Shown here one piece after another: positions 23,140 through 35,200 of a stretch of DNA of 64,000 bases. Both the position numbers and the translations under genes were made by a program. Within the stretch, counting starts at the first letter, position 1. Each line of letters opens with the position of its first letter. This DNA comes from Ophiosphaerella korrae (Eukaryota; Ascomycota; Dothideomycetes; Pleosporales; Phaeosphaeriaceae). The notes beneath the pieces were generated by a model, which was not told where the DNA came from, ran no database searches, and saw nothing but the letters and a program-made list of their open reading frames with translations. Location of the stretch: positions 104,222 to 168,221 of the forward strand of contig JALNQF010000100.1 of assembly GCA_028456385.1 (NCBI GenBank), given 5' to 3'.

Positions 23140-25592
23140 ATGGCGCGTCTTATGCAGCCACCACGGAAAGCTGCCCAACGCAATCCCACCCCATCTATCG
23201 CAACGGACAGCGAGGCAGAAGGCCAGCAACTCGTTGCCGCTGAATCATCTAACCAACAGAAATTTTCAGCCGTCCTGGGTGCAAATCTCCTCAATGATGC
23301 ACGCACAGAAGTTCGTCCTAGCAGCTCTGTACCCAAGGCGCGCGCAGCCAACGGCAAACTAAGCCGAGTGAGCATCCAGGTAGGATTGCCACGCCGGCAT
23401 CTTGCACGACCAGGAGATATATACGATATCCCGGATTCTCCTGAAAAGATAGCATTTGGGGCACCTGAATCGGGAAACTATTTAGCGGGAGCTGATCTAC
23501 ATACTCCATTTTGTTTACCTGAAATCTCTTACGAAGCAAGCCGTGGTGTCGATGAGATCGAACAGGATATCATTGAGCAACCCACAAAATGCTCACGAAG
23601 AGTGCTGCCACGCGCCCTCCTTACGCAATCTAACAAGTATGAACCAGTACCCGGCGTTGGAGACGTGCAGATTGAAGAGTTCTTTCCCAATGGTGCACCC
23701 AGATGCACTGCCACCTTGTACAAGTATGAAAAGTCTAGGGGTGGAAGATATGAGCAATGTCGGAAGCCTCGCACTAATAGGGCTGCGCACAGTTCCCTGT
23801 GTGCCCTTCACCTACGGCAGTTAGGTACTGTGCGATGCGAATATAAGCCCAGCCTCGACGAAGTTCGTTTGCAATGCCGTGCCTTTGCAACCAAAGGAAT
23901 AACACGTTGTATCAGCCATACAATTACTAATAATGAGAAAAATTCTGATTCGCAAAGTAGCGAGATTCGCCATAGAGACCCAAGATCTGCCCTGGTTGAT
24001 AGCACCCAACGCACAAGTCGGAAGCGTGGTTCAGATGACGACATTGCTAACAGCGGTAAATTTTCCCACTCGATGAATAAAAAGCGATTCAGGTCTGAAT
24101 CTGGAAATAAACGGCAAAAAGAACCGACCCATGGAAGAAAGGCTACGGAGTCTCATACATCGGTTACAAATAGCAAACCTCAAATTGGGGCTCAGGTGTA
24201 CCATCCAAGGATATCTCACGTAACTGGCAAGCGAATAGCACCAGAGCACGAGGTGGCTCACAGGCGCGTACGAAACTCAAGTCAAAGTAATGCAAAGAAG
24301 GCAAGAACGTTTACCAGGGCCTCCGCTGCTGGGTCGGAACTTCAGAGGACAAACGGTGAAGCACTAAATGACGATGGTTGCTCGGACATAGTGCATAGCC
24401 TATATGAGGAAGAGACTGACGACGAGTTGGAAACACCAGTAACACAACAAGGGGCGAACCCGTTCGCAGGCTCTATTTTGGGTACCCTAAAGCGCGTCTT
24501 CAAATTCCTTGACTATGAAGAACGACCTGATGGCTGCCAAACTGAACGCGGTCTCAGTATTGAGCGTTGCTGTGTTGAATTATCCATCCTTCTCCAGGAG
24601 GAGAATAGAAACTTATCCACCAATGAGATCTCTAAAATTATTAATCGAATTCTAGAGATGTTGAATAAAGTTGACGAGGCAAATGATGCGGAACATTATA
24701 ATCTCAAGCAAGATATCTATGGTTATATCTTCCGCTCATTGACACTGGTTTTACGGTCGTTATATGATTGTTTTCCTGGCTCAGACGATGAGATTATGAG
24801 TTCTCTCAGTGCAATACGCCTCCTTTACTTATTTATACACGGAATACTATCGCTCAGAGATACAGTTAGGAAGTGGGATGTTTCGATCCCTCAGCGCTAT
24901 AAAGGGGACACGGCCATTAAAGATACCATTTCACAACTGATTGTTCCCCTTCGGGAAGTGGAGAGAAATCTTTTCAGACGAATAAGTCAGTTGGAAATTA
25001 ACGAGCGCAAACTTGAACAGCGTTTGGTAACCGAACGTCAAATAAAAGAAGGAAAGCAAGAGCTTGCAAAGAAGGAGGACGCAGCTGTTATAAAGAAAGA
25101 ACGGTGGAAACGCTGGCAAGATCTACATATCGCTCGAAAACGGTGGGAAACAGATCCGTCCAGGCAATGGAAACTAGACATAGTCAAACTGGAAGACATA
25201 GAAGAGAAGGATGCCAACGGTGATCCTTTTGAGCGGATGTCTGTTTTTGGCAATCGAAGCCGTCTGCCATTGAGCTTTGCTACAGCAATGCCGATGGAAG
25301 GTACATGGTCGGACAACCAGGAGCTTGCTCTACTTGAAGGCTTAGAGCGCTTTGCTGGCAGGTTTAATTGTATGACGGGATTTGATGATGTCTGCTTACT
25401 TGTAAAATAGGTCGGTTTGTTTTTCACAAAATCTTCGAAACCTTTTGTGGGCCAGGCGGTCCTCTGCGCGACTCGACTGTGGCGCAAATCGTGATAAAAG
25501 CTAGTCAAATTCGATCACAGTACGAGAAACTCGTGCAAGAAAAAGGCTGGGAGTTGCCTGCTTGGGTCGAGCAGATACCAGCATTGCCGTAA
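23140..25592 (+). CDS. Large nuclear-type protein with Cys/His cluster and SANT-like C-terminus
   Basis: Exon 1 at 23140-25369 and exon 2 at 25411-25592, joined across a 41-bp intron (donor GTATGA), give 803 residues. At residues 189-260 there are two similar Cys/His sets: C189, C207, C221, H224 and C233, C246, C257, H260, of the form C..C..C-x2-H, which could bind zinc. Residues 260-420 are basic and disordered with KR-type nuclear signals. A coiled coil lies at about 620-680. The C-terminus reads GTWSDNQELALLEGLERFAGRF and, across the intron, FHKIFETFCGPGGPL then KGWELPAWVEQIP, which resembles a SANT/Myb fold. A chromatin role is inferred. I do not recognise the family by name. Confidence 0.72.
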
Positions 25593-27546
25593 ATCTGTCT
25601 CTCTCTGTGCGTGCTCTACTTTCTGGTACCGAAGGGGCACAACACGTGAAGAAATATCTTCACTCCTGGACCCAATTAATACAGGTTAAAAAGTGGTGGC
25701 GCGCATATGCAGGGTCAGCCAATAGAGGAGCATGAGGAGAATTTTACCATCGTCCTCATATCCATGTTCAAGATAAATTAGTGCTGCTACTATGCCACGC
25801 CACCTTGTTCAGCAGACCCGCTACTGGCTAACTAGCTTAGCCTTAACAACCGTCACTGCTGAAGCCTCCGTCGAAAACTCCACCCCGTCTTCTGACCGTG
25901 ATTGCAATCATGTAAGGGGTTTGAGGTTAAACTTGTGATGTTTGTGTATAGATTCAAATGTTGCTTGCTAATGACTAAGAACGCTTGAACATGATTAAGT
26001 TTAAGTGATAATACGTAGAAGCACTCAGGCTGACAAGATGTCGTCGCAGAACCATTTTCCAGGTCCGCGGTCGGTTTGAGCCAGTGTGATAGCATTGCAT
26101 ATGAAAGAACCGGTCTATATTAACCGTTTCCCAGCCACTCGCCTGCTTCAAATAATTACCCGACGGATCCTACTAGTCCGCACCCAATTGACTTTGCGCA
26201 AGTGTATTGATGCAATATCTGTCATTGCCGACGTCAGGGAGGATCTCGCTAAAACTTGATCGAGCAGTTCGTACCTAGGCAGTTGCACATCCAGCGGGAT
26301 GTTTTTAGGCACAATTAACAGACCGTAGGTGCTGTAGGTAAGCATACCACTGGGTAGAGATGCATCACCATTTCCTGAAGGGCACTGGGCAAGGAGCTCT
26401 GAGAGGCCACGCTGGGAAATAACTTTTGTATCCACTCTTTGGTGTCACATTACCTTTCTCTACTCTGAATATGGATGTGGTTCAAGCTTGCAGAGGGCAA
26501 CCTGACAAGCCTAGGTATCCTTATATACCTACATGTCACCCAGTAAAGAATAAGAAGGCGGACGACTGAAGCTGACCCAGAGCCACGGCCAAGCCAGTTA
26601 GGTCGGAAACTGAGGATATCTAAACATGCGGATACCTCCAACTGTTTGGAAGTCATGCGAAGTTCGCGAAAGTGCGTGACAGTACCAATTCTCATGCCAC
26701 CAGCGCCCTTGACAGTCTTGGCTGCATGCGATTCTCTCAGTCTAGGCGGGGTTTGCAATGCACAGGTTTCATCCGGTTGCCTTTGCCAAGCTCGATTAAG
26801 TAGCCTGCAAGCCATTGCATCTTCCTGCACAACATCATTTCCACATTCTCATGCGGAGCTGCGGCCTGTGCCACCCCGTTCCCGAGATGCCCGTGTCCCT
26901 GTTTTTTACACGATTCCGCTGCATGGTTCACTAAACTCTATCTCCCCAAAAGTAGCTCGCCCTCATTGAGAAAAATCGCGTACTAATAAGCAATATGCTT
27001 CATCGAAGTAATGGGTATCTAGAATGTTCGAACCCTGTCACGCGTATACCTAAGGCTTCTGCATCGTCGTTACTAGTACCTACTGGAGTGACTCGGAATC
27101 GTTCCAAGTATGTGTAGTCATCAACAGATCCATTTCTAGCGCATATCGAACCATACCTTTGTTGATTCTCGTAGATGATCCTGTGTCCCGCGAGCCGAAG
27201 ATCCTAGTCTGATGGCGGGATACGAGAATCGGCAAAATGCGTTACTCTTGGCTTGTGGTGACTGGACCTGATGATCTGAATTTCCAGACTTGATCTGCTC
27301 CAAACATCCCCCCTGCCAGGATATGGGGATGGCTCAGGAGCTGCACCCCGCAAGTTCTTGCATACAAAGGTGCATCTTAGCCAACACAAGCTCTGATTCC
27401 TTGTAGTTAGCCAAGTTTACTACGAGTTTGATATGCGATATATCAGTGCTGCCTCCTGCTGATTCTGTCCAGTACTATAGGTATCTGAACATCCCCAAGA
27501 CTTGCGCTCTCTTAGCACACTCTCGCCAGATCTCACACCATTGATA
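25593..27546. other. Long gene-poor spacer
   Basis: Almost 2 kb without a supportable gene. Frames at 26148-26435 and 26450-26830 (minus) and 26646-26969 (plus) are open but overlap and lack ATG starts or family features. A GTTCGAACC box near 27030 resembles a tRNA B box but no cloverleaf fits around it. The right end holds the promoter of the second PTH11-like gene. Confidence 0.5.
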
Positions 27547-28945
27547 ATGTCCGCCTTTCCTCAGGTACCTCCCGAGGTAGCCGCTGCCCTAGCGAAGGAA
27601 AATCGATCTCCGCAGGTAATTGGCATCGTGTCTGCCTTCACTGGGTTGGCATTTGTGTGTGTATTACTGCGCTTCTACGCTCGTATCAGGCTGGTTGGCA
27701 TCGTGGGCATGGAAGACTATTTCATAGTGCTTTCAATGGTAGGTATTTTGTCATTCCGTTAGCTGAATGACATCCATTATGCTAACAGATATGTCAAAGA
27801 CTTTCTCAATTCTTACTTCGGCGTGCTTGATTCAGGGAGCAAGGTACGGGAATGGAAGACACTTTGTCAACGTTCCTTTAGAAAATGGAATGTATGTTCT
27901 CAAGGTATGGAGTCACGCCCTGTAGATACAAATAAACCACGCGCTGACAGAATAAGTACCTGTTCTTCAGCATCACTGCTTATCATATAACCTTGACCTC
28001 AACTAAGCTCTCAATTCTGCTCCAGTACAGGCGCATATTTACTCTCAAGAGTTCCAGGATGCCGATCTACGTTGCCATGGGCGTTTGCGTAGCGTGTGGA
28101 ATTACGGCTGTGGTAACTGCCATATTTACGTGCGTTCCAATCGATGCCTATTGGAACTTCATGAAGAAACCGTTTGCAAGATGTGTTAATCAGGACGCGT
28201 AAGTCGAACGGAACCCAATCCTGACAGCGGACATTTGCTAACAGGGTGATTGAGTATGTACCACGCCAATGCTGCTTTGAACATCAGTACAGATCTGCTT
28301 GTAGCTGCTTTGCCTATCCGATCCCTTTGGAAACTACAGATAGCAATGAAACAGAAGATTGCTCTACTCATCATCCTGACCCTTGGGTGGTTGTAAGCTT
28401 ACATTCCTGTGATGTCGCCGTATTGTCATAAACTGAAGCCCTCTAGTGTCGTTATCATTTCGATTATCCGTCTTCATGTCCTCATTCTAGTCGCTAAACA
28501 TCCAGAGGACCAAACATGGTACAGCGCCCCAGCAGCATATTGGTCCGCCCTCGAAGTCAATTTGGCAATTGTATGCGCCTCAACACCCGCACTAAAGCCA
28601 CTCATTGTCAAGATTATACCTATATTTGGAAGCCAATTTGGTACCAAGAGGTCAAACGACATTTCAGACCCCTCGCATCAAAGTCTAGAGTCAAAAAGCA
28701 CCGGCCCATTTATGCGACTAAAAGGAAAACCAAGTCACTCAACGATGAATGGTCCAGGTGATATTCATCTTGAGCATGGTTTCACGGCTTTGCCAAGTGC
28801 ATACAGACAGCCTCGCCATGAACAATGGAAGGAAATTCACGTTACAAGAGATTTTGAACAGCGATCAGTGAACGAGGAAAGGCAGAGTGATGAAAGTCAG
28901 AAGCACGTGTATTCCAATATGTCCAACCATACTAGGCGGCTATAG
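27547..28945 (+). CDS. PTH11-like seven-helix membrane protein, copy 2
   Basis: Five exons, 27547-27738, 27800-27904, 27957-28198, 28255-28392 and 28447-28945, give 391 residues with all junctions in phase. Helix 1 (VIGIVSAFTGLAFVCVLL) is followed by GMEDYFIVLSM, matching the GxDD signature. Then come ARYGNGRHFVNVPLENGMY, KYLFFSITAYHITLTSTKLSILLQYRRIF, the helix-4 to 5 loop with VPIDAYW and KPFARCVNQDA, and helix 6-7 sequences NISTDLLVAALPIRSLWKLQ and SALEVNLAIVCASTPALKPL. The tail is hydrophilic. It lacks CFEM. The family is the rhodopsin-domain group that includes Pth11. It shares architecture but little close sequence with the copy at 3815. Three introns have a branch-site AG that must be skipped. 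Confidence 0.86.
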
Positions 28946-29422
28946 TCAGATCAAGGTCAACTGCAATAATCCAATTCAAGTTTCGTATCAGCATTGACAG
29001 GCATTCAGCGCTAGTGAGCAGGTGAAAAACATTAGTCAAGCTATCTGGACTGAGCTTCAGTACGTTTCCATGTAGTTTACCCCTAGATCCCTAGTAGTTA
29101 GACGCTTATGGTGTAGTCAAAAAAAGAGAATATGAAGAGAATAACGGTGACAAGGTAATCCGCGAGAACACTTTATGACATCGAGTAAAACAAACGTACC
29201 ACAACTATTTTTATGGATATTTGTCTATCCAGCAAATGAAGAACAGCTAGCTAGCTTTGTGAAGCTTCAAAAATGGTAATTATAAATATGGCTATATTTA
29301 CACTTGATTTTTCTACCTAAAGATGATATACAATGTGACGAGCTTTGGATCTGATCTTAAATTAAAGCTACCTGAGCAAATAATTCAATTATTTCGCTTA
29401 ATTGTAAAGGATGGAGGAGAAT

Positions 29423-29457
<35 letters not shown>

Positions 29458-30715
29458 TATCAAAACACACAAAGAGTACAGTGTTTCCTGAAGCCTTCAC
29501 TTGGCCGTAACTTGATACCACCTACACATCAATTAGAGCTTATGTATGGCTATGATGTGTTTGTACCTGAACCTAAGTATGTATTCTATCGTCAAGGGCT
29601 CGAGGCTTCGTAAGATCAACTTATGTAAATATCTATATAACTAGCTAAGTGAATAGCATCCTTATTAGGTATGTATATTTTTTGACAAAGTGAATTGAAA
29701 CTAGTAACAGATTCCATGGCCAATTGATTCTGTGTCACTCGCTCCAACGTTATATAAAGCATAGACGCGAATACATTTAAACTAAGGCTCGTCTTGTGCA
29801 GTTAGTACCTGGAGGTGCTGGTAAACTACAAGTTAAAACTTTCAGAGTAACGACTCATGAGACACGTTTATTACACTCAAGAAACGATATTATATAAATA
29901 TTTACTTTATAATATGAGTCCAAATTTGTGATGAAAATGAAGGGACGTGGAATAAAGCGTATAGCAATAGGCAGAATTTAAAATGTATGATGAGAAAAAG
30001 GTAGCTCATCTCGACTCTATTGCTTTTCAAGTAGGTCTCGCTGTTCCCAGGACGAATTTTTCCGGGGGTTCTTTTTTCGCGCGATATTCTGGTCTAAACT
30101 GGTGCCTAAGATCATGTTCTTCGAATTTCACGTACTATAAAACGTCAGATTTGCGATTCGAGGGCTTACTATGTCAGATGGTATATAAGTATTTTGACAC
30201 GACTAAACTACTTTTACATGTGTGAAATTCTGTGTTGCAAGGTACGGGTAATCCTACTGACTCGCATCGACGTATCTGGTTAGCACCCTACGTGTTGCTT
30301 GTTTCCGCCAACCTCTTGTGAACAAACATCGTGAGTCTATGCACGTGGCGTATCCAGTATTCCTGGCCCTTAGCCCTTTACCTTCCTCTACAGATTTTTC
30401 TAAATTTAGAGGACGACTGAGCATGACTTTTAAGGCTCCTTGGCATGTTAGAGGGTGGTGGTGTCCAGTGCTGATTCGGGTCCCCTGTCCATCAGCGCCA
30501 CGAAACAAGTTACTTATTACGCTAAGTAAACTTTGTTTATCATGCCTCGGCTACCTAGAAACCAAAACCCTAACGTGTCTTTCTTCCTTGAATTTCACAG
30601 CTGCGTAGTACAGCCTCACGACACCTTCAACCATCTACCTTTGAAACACCGACTGATTTCTATCTGCCCTTGCTGGGCCCACAAAATATCCCGTGCGATT
30701 AGCACAACAACACCA
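28946..30715. other. AT-rich spacer with a trinucleotide repeat
   Basis: About 1.8 kb, clearly more AT-rich than its neighbours, holding no supportable gene. A frame at 29323-29613 is open for 96 codons and runs through an AGT/GGT repeat at about 29423-29456, which would encode poly-valine. I take this as a chance frame or a relic. The right end holds the promoter of the hydrolase gene. Confidence 0.5.
29423..29456. repeat. AGT/GGT trinucleotide microsatellite
   Basis: About eight copies of agt are followed directly by four copies of ggt. It lies in AT-rich DNA between genes. Such repeats vary in length between strains. Confidence 0.85.
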
Positions 30716-31846
30716 ATGTTATCTCTCCTGACACACCAGCCGTGGAAGGGAGTATATGCCGTTGTGGCCCTCTGGTTTGAGCTTATACGTCTTCCTTTCT
30801 TCCTCATCAAATACCTCCATTGTGCCGGTCGTCAGCACCCAGAATGGACGTTTCATCAAGCAATTGCTGTGCGAATTGTCTCTTCATTTGTGTACCATGT
30901 TGCAAAAGTTCAAATGGGCTCAGCTATTCCGCTCACGGCTGGCAAAGAGAAAGAACGTTTTGTCGTTGTTAAAACGGCGGATTCGAAGTTGTACAAGGGG
31001 CCGTTGAGGAATAACCCAGCCGTTAGACCTGTGGAAATCGGCGCTACGTGGTACCCTGCACCACTCACTCCAAAAAGCAATAACAGTAATATAAGGGTGG
31101 TCCTGCATATCCATGGTGGGGCTTTCGTAATGGGCGATGGAAGGACCACCAATAGTGGTTCCTTTGCTAGGACGTTACTCAAGCATGCAACAGCAACGCA
31201 TATCTTTTGCCCACAGTACCGACTCTCTATACTACCGGCCTCAGAGACGTCAAATCCTTTCCCAGCTGCGCTTCAGGACAGTCTAACAGCGTACCTATAT
31301 CTTGTCCGAGATCTTGGTATATCCCCGAAAGATATTGTTTTTGGGGGAGACTCAGCGGGCGGAAATTTGGCAATTGCCCTCTTGAGATACATCAGCGAAT
31401 TCGGTACAGAACCCGAGATTCCTGACCCCTTCGCATGCCTTCTTTGGTCGCCTTGGATTGATCCGTCAGACGTAAGCTGTTCATATGTTCACGACAATGC
31501 TCACTATCATACCGACTTTCTCTCGCCTCCTTTCACCGAGTGGGGTACAACTGCTTATGCCGGGCTGGCAGGCCTCCAAGCGCTCGCCCAGCCATATATC
31601 AACCACAAACTCAAGATGTTTCAAACGAAGGTACCCCTCTGGGTCCATACGGGTGGCGCAGAGCTATTGTTTTTTGATAATAAGGAGTGGGCCGAGCGAA
31701 TGGAAAATTCCGGGAATGATGTGACGCTGATGATTGAGAGGATTGTCCCGCACGATGTGCTGATAGCAGGTGATGCCATGGGCTTTGGGAAGGAAGTGGC
31801 GAATTCTGCGCAGCACGCAGGCAAATGGCTGGAGAGCAAAGGGTAA
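30716..31846 (+). CDS. Alpha/beta hydrolase fold-3 (HSL-type) esterase
   Basis: Starting at ATG 30716 the protein has 376 residues and no intron; the frame is open upstream but from a TTG, with one further ATG at 30542. Residues 14-34 (YAVVALWFELIRLPFFLIKYL) look like a membrane anchor or signal anchor. HGG at 133-135 forms the oxyanion hole and GDSAGG at 211-216 carries the nucleophile Ser213, both typical of the hormone-sensitive-lipase family. The acid is probably the Asp in LLFFDNKEWAERM, and the base the His in IVPHDVL near the end. Substrate is unknown; short acyl esters or steroid esters fit the family. Confidence 0.86.
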   Translation: MLSLLTHQPWKGVYAVVALWFELIRLPFFLIKYLHCAGRQHPEWTFHQAIAVRIVSSFVYHVAKVQMGSAIPLTAGKEKERFVVVKTADSKLYKGPLRNNPAVRPVEIGATWYPAPLTPKSNNSNIRVVLHIHGGAFVMGDGRTTNSGSFARTLLKHATATHIFCPQYRLSILPASETSNPFPAALQDSLTAYLYLVRDLGISPKDIVFGGDSAGGNLAIALLRYISEFGTEPEIPDPFACLLWSPWIDPSDVSCSYVHDNAHYHTDFLSPPFTEWGTTAYAGLAGLQALAQPYINHKLKMFQTKVPLWVHTGGAELLFFDNKEWAERMENSGNDVTLMIERIVPHDVLIAGDAMGFGKEVANSAQHAGKWLESKG

Positions 31847-32234
31847 ATTCAAAGGAGACTGAAAAGCTATTTGGGGACTACGATGACCCTGCCACGTGCT
31901 TCCGTAGCTATATAAGTGGAGTAGGTAGGGATGTTATCCATTAGATCTCCGATGCCCGTGATATTCCTGAGAGAGGCTTGGCGCTTGAGCACGCAATTGA
32001 CGCTAACATTAAATTTTGGTTGCTACGACGCGATGAGCCGCGTGTTGCAATCTATCGCCCGGCAAAGGGTCGAAAGGCTGAGAGCAAGCCAATCATGGCG
32101 CCGACAAGGAATGGCGAATTCTCACGCCTTCTCCTCGGCTCGAGCTTGGCCGATGTCGCGAGGAGTCCCTATATCTAAAATACCTGAGCGCACCTCTCCA
32201 CTTGCAGAACTCACCTGCAAGCCTCTACCTGAAG
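31847..32234. promoter_or_regulatory. Intergenic, MET10 upstream region
   Basis: 388 bp between the hydrolase and MET10. A frame here (about 31950-32178, ISDARDIPERGLALEHAIDA onward) is open for about 75 codons without an ATG, ends before MET10 and is not in its frame. It could be a remnant or a leader; I make no gene call. A tataaa-like tatataag lies at about 31909. Confidence 0.4.
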
Positions 32235-35200
32235 ATGCATTTTAAACAGACTGAGTCTGCTGGCCCTGGGGCTCAACAGCGGATCCTAAAGAGATTCACA
32301 GAAAAGTCGTCGAGTCTTCCATTTGGACAAGACCTCGACCTGGGATCCATTAGCGGGCCTACATACCTCACCGCCCAGACACTCGTCCAGCAAGTCGCAT
32401 ATACCCTTTCTGACAAGATTTTTGCATACTCGGCCAAATCATTCGATCTGGATGTAGCCATCAAGCATTGGCAAGAACAGGGCGAGAAGAACGCTTTTGG
32501 CTACCATACGAGCGTCTCGTCGCTGGAGACCAGGACGGGTGCTGGTGCCCTTGCCCTAGGCTACATATTCTCCAAGGATTTTGACTTGAAGAAGCGTCAC
32601 ATTCCCCAGTCCATCATTGCTTCCTCAGCTACCCTCAACTATCTGCGCTCCGCGCTCGACCAGCTGTCCCTCCTCTACTCAGTTGCCAACCCACTTACAG
32701 CCCATATCGCCGCTGTCGATTATTCGACAAGCCCAAACGCCGGTCTAGTCACCGACTATGTGTCTTCTCTTACACTAGCCGAAGACCTAGGATTGGGACT
32801 GGTGTGTAGCCCTTCAGTCTTCGAGGCTCAGCACATGGCTCTTTTCGCAGCACTACTTTCAAGTGTTATTCCTACTATCCATACCTATGATGGCATTAGC
32901 GTCGGAAGAGAAACAGCAAGGCTGGTAGATACGCTAGATCAGAGCAGGCTACACAATACCTACCACACTGTCCTGAAGGCCGTTTCAGACGTGGACAAAA
33001 AACATTTGGACCACGCCGGGCGTCTGCTCCGTCTGCTCGAAGCTTTCAACGAGGAACTAGGCGAGGACTATAAACCCTTTGATTACTACGGCCACGAGCG
33101 TCCTGAGAGTGTTCTCGTCGTTTTCGGTACCGTTGAGGCATCCCTAGCCGCCCAGGTGGCCAACGCGTTATCCCAAGGTGGAGATAAGATTGGTATTATC
33201 AACGTCCGCGTCTATCGACCATTTTTAGAGGACGCCTTTCTTGAAACCCTCCCCAAGAGCGCCCGGCGCGTCTCCGTACTTGGTCAAGTCAAGGATGAGG
33301 CCGCCGTCCTCGACTCTGCCGAGTACTCAAGACTTTATTCCGATGTGTTGGCCGCTATCCAGTTCGCTTTCGACAGAAATATTGAAGTGTCTGACCTAAA
33401 GTACTCACGTGAGCAGGTTTGGACACCGAGCAACATTCTGGATATTTTCCGCCAAATTCATGGCGAGAAGACACAGAGTGAGGTGCGCTCGTATGTTGAT
33501 ATACTAAATACTACAGACGTTAAACAATATTCCTTCTGGGATCTGGATGATTCTCCTCTCTCTGACGCACCGGCTGTCATCGGCAAGCTTCTGTCATCCG
33601 ACTCGTCCAAAAATGTCTTCGTTCGAAACGGTCATGACAATCTCGTGCAGGGTGGTGTATCTCGCACTGATATTCGTAATGCTGATTACACAATCGAGGC
33701 ACCTTACTCCGTAGAAGAGGCAGATGTTGTATTTGTGGGCGATATCAGCATTCTCACTGCGTTTGATGTCCTGAATAGTGTCAGGACTGACAGCTCTATC
33801 GTCATAAAGCTGCCGGGTATCAAAGATGACATGCTTGAGAAGAAGCTCTCTCCCTCTTTTCGCAGGACTCTTGTTGACAAGAATGTGGAGCTCTTCATCC
33901 TCGATCCTTCTCTTTCCGCGGCCGTAGCTGAAAACGCTCTACTAGAGTCTTTCCTTACACAGCTTGCATTTTTGAAGGTTGCTCGCGAGGATCTTCTGAC
34001 CTCTGATTTGCCAAAGTTGGCTGCAATTAACGGTAATTGCGACCTCTTTGAGCATCTTCTTCAGCAGCTGGGGAGCGCGCTCCGAGAGGTAGAGGTACCA
34101 CTAGCCTGGGCCACTGTGGAGAAGGATGTGAGAGACGCCGTCCTACCCGCTGACATCAATGTCAACAACTTCGTTTCATTCGACCATACATACACGGAAC
34201 CTCCCTCATATCTAGGGGACTGGAAAAAGTCGGCCAAAGGTCTTGCTTTCAAGGAGGCTTTTGGTACTCAAGCCATCCTGCGACCTGATCTGGGCATCAC
34301 CACTGCTGTTGTCACTGTTAAGGAGCATAGACGTCTAACGCCACTCACATACGATCGCAACATATTTCATATCGAGTTCGATCTTGGGAATTCGGGTGTG
34401 ACTTATGCTATCGGTGAGGCTCTTGGTATCCATGCAGCGAACGACAAAGCAGAGGTTGAAGAATTCATCAAGTGGTATGGGCTCAATTCAGAAGAAGTTG
34501 TTGAAATACCCTCGCGGGAAGATCCGAATATCACGGTCAACCGGACCATCTATCAGTCTTTGATGCAGAACATTGACATTTTCGGGCGCCCACCCAAGCG
34601 CTTTTATGAAGCACTTGCTGATTTTGCGAGTGATGAGCGGGAGAAGCGAGAGCTACTTCAGCTCATCAGCCCTGAAGGTGCCGCTGAGTTCAAACGGCGT
34701 GCCGAAGTCGATACCATTACCTACGCAGATATTCTTCTCGAATTTCCATCCGCGCATCCATCTTTCCACGACATTGTTCGCATAATCAACCCTATGAAAC
34801 GCCGCGAGTACTCCATCGCATCATCCCAACACGTCACCCCAACTACAGTCTCCCTCCTGATTGTCACTGTCAATTGGGTTGATCCCAAAGGCCGCGACCG
34901 CTTCGGCCAAGCAACTCGCTACCTCGATGCTCTTGCTGTCGGCTCACCCGTGACCGTATCAGTAAAACCATCTGTCATGAAATTGCCCACTAAGACCACG
35001 GCACCGATCATTATGGCTGGTCTAGGAACTGGCCTAGCACCCTTCCGCGCTTTTGTTCAAGAACGCGCCTATCAAAAACAACAAGGTCACGAGATTGGCG
35101 AGGTGTTACTGTATATGGGCTCCCGTCACCAACGCGAGGAGTATCTATTCGGCGAAGAATGGGAAGCATACCAAGATGCTGGTATTATTACTCTACTTGG

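Noticed and set aside
27020..27040. GTTCGAACC, like a tRNA B box
   Set aside because: No A box or cloverleaf at the right distance on either strand.
29323..29613. 96-codon frame with a poly-Val stretch
   Set aside because: The poly-Val comes from the AGT/GGT microsatellite; the surrounding sequence is AT-rich and has no family features.
31950..32178. Open frame before MET10 (GLALEHAIDANIKFWLLRR...)
   Set aside because: No ATG, not in the MET10 frame and no recognised family; kept only as a note in the spacer entry.
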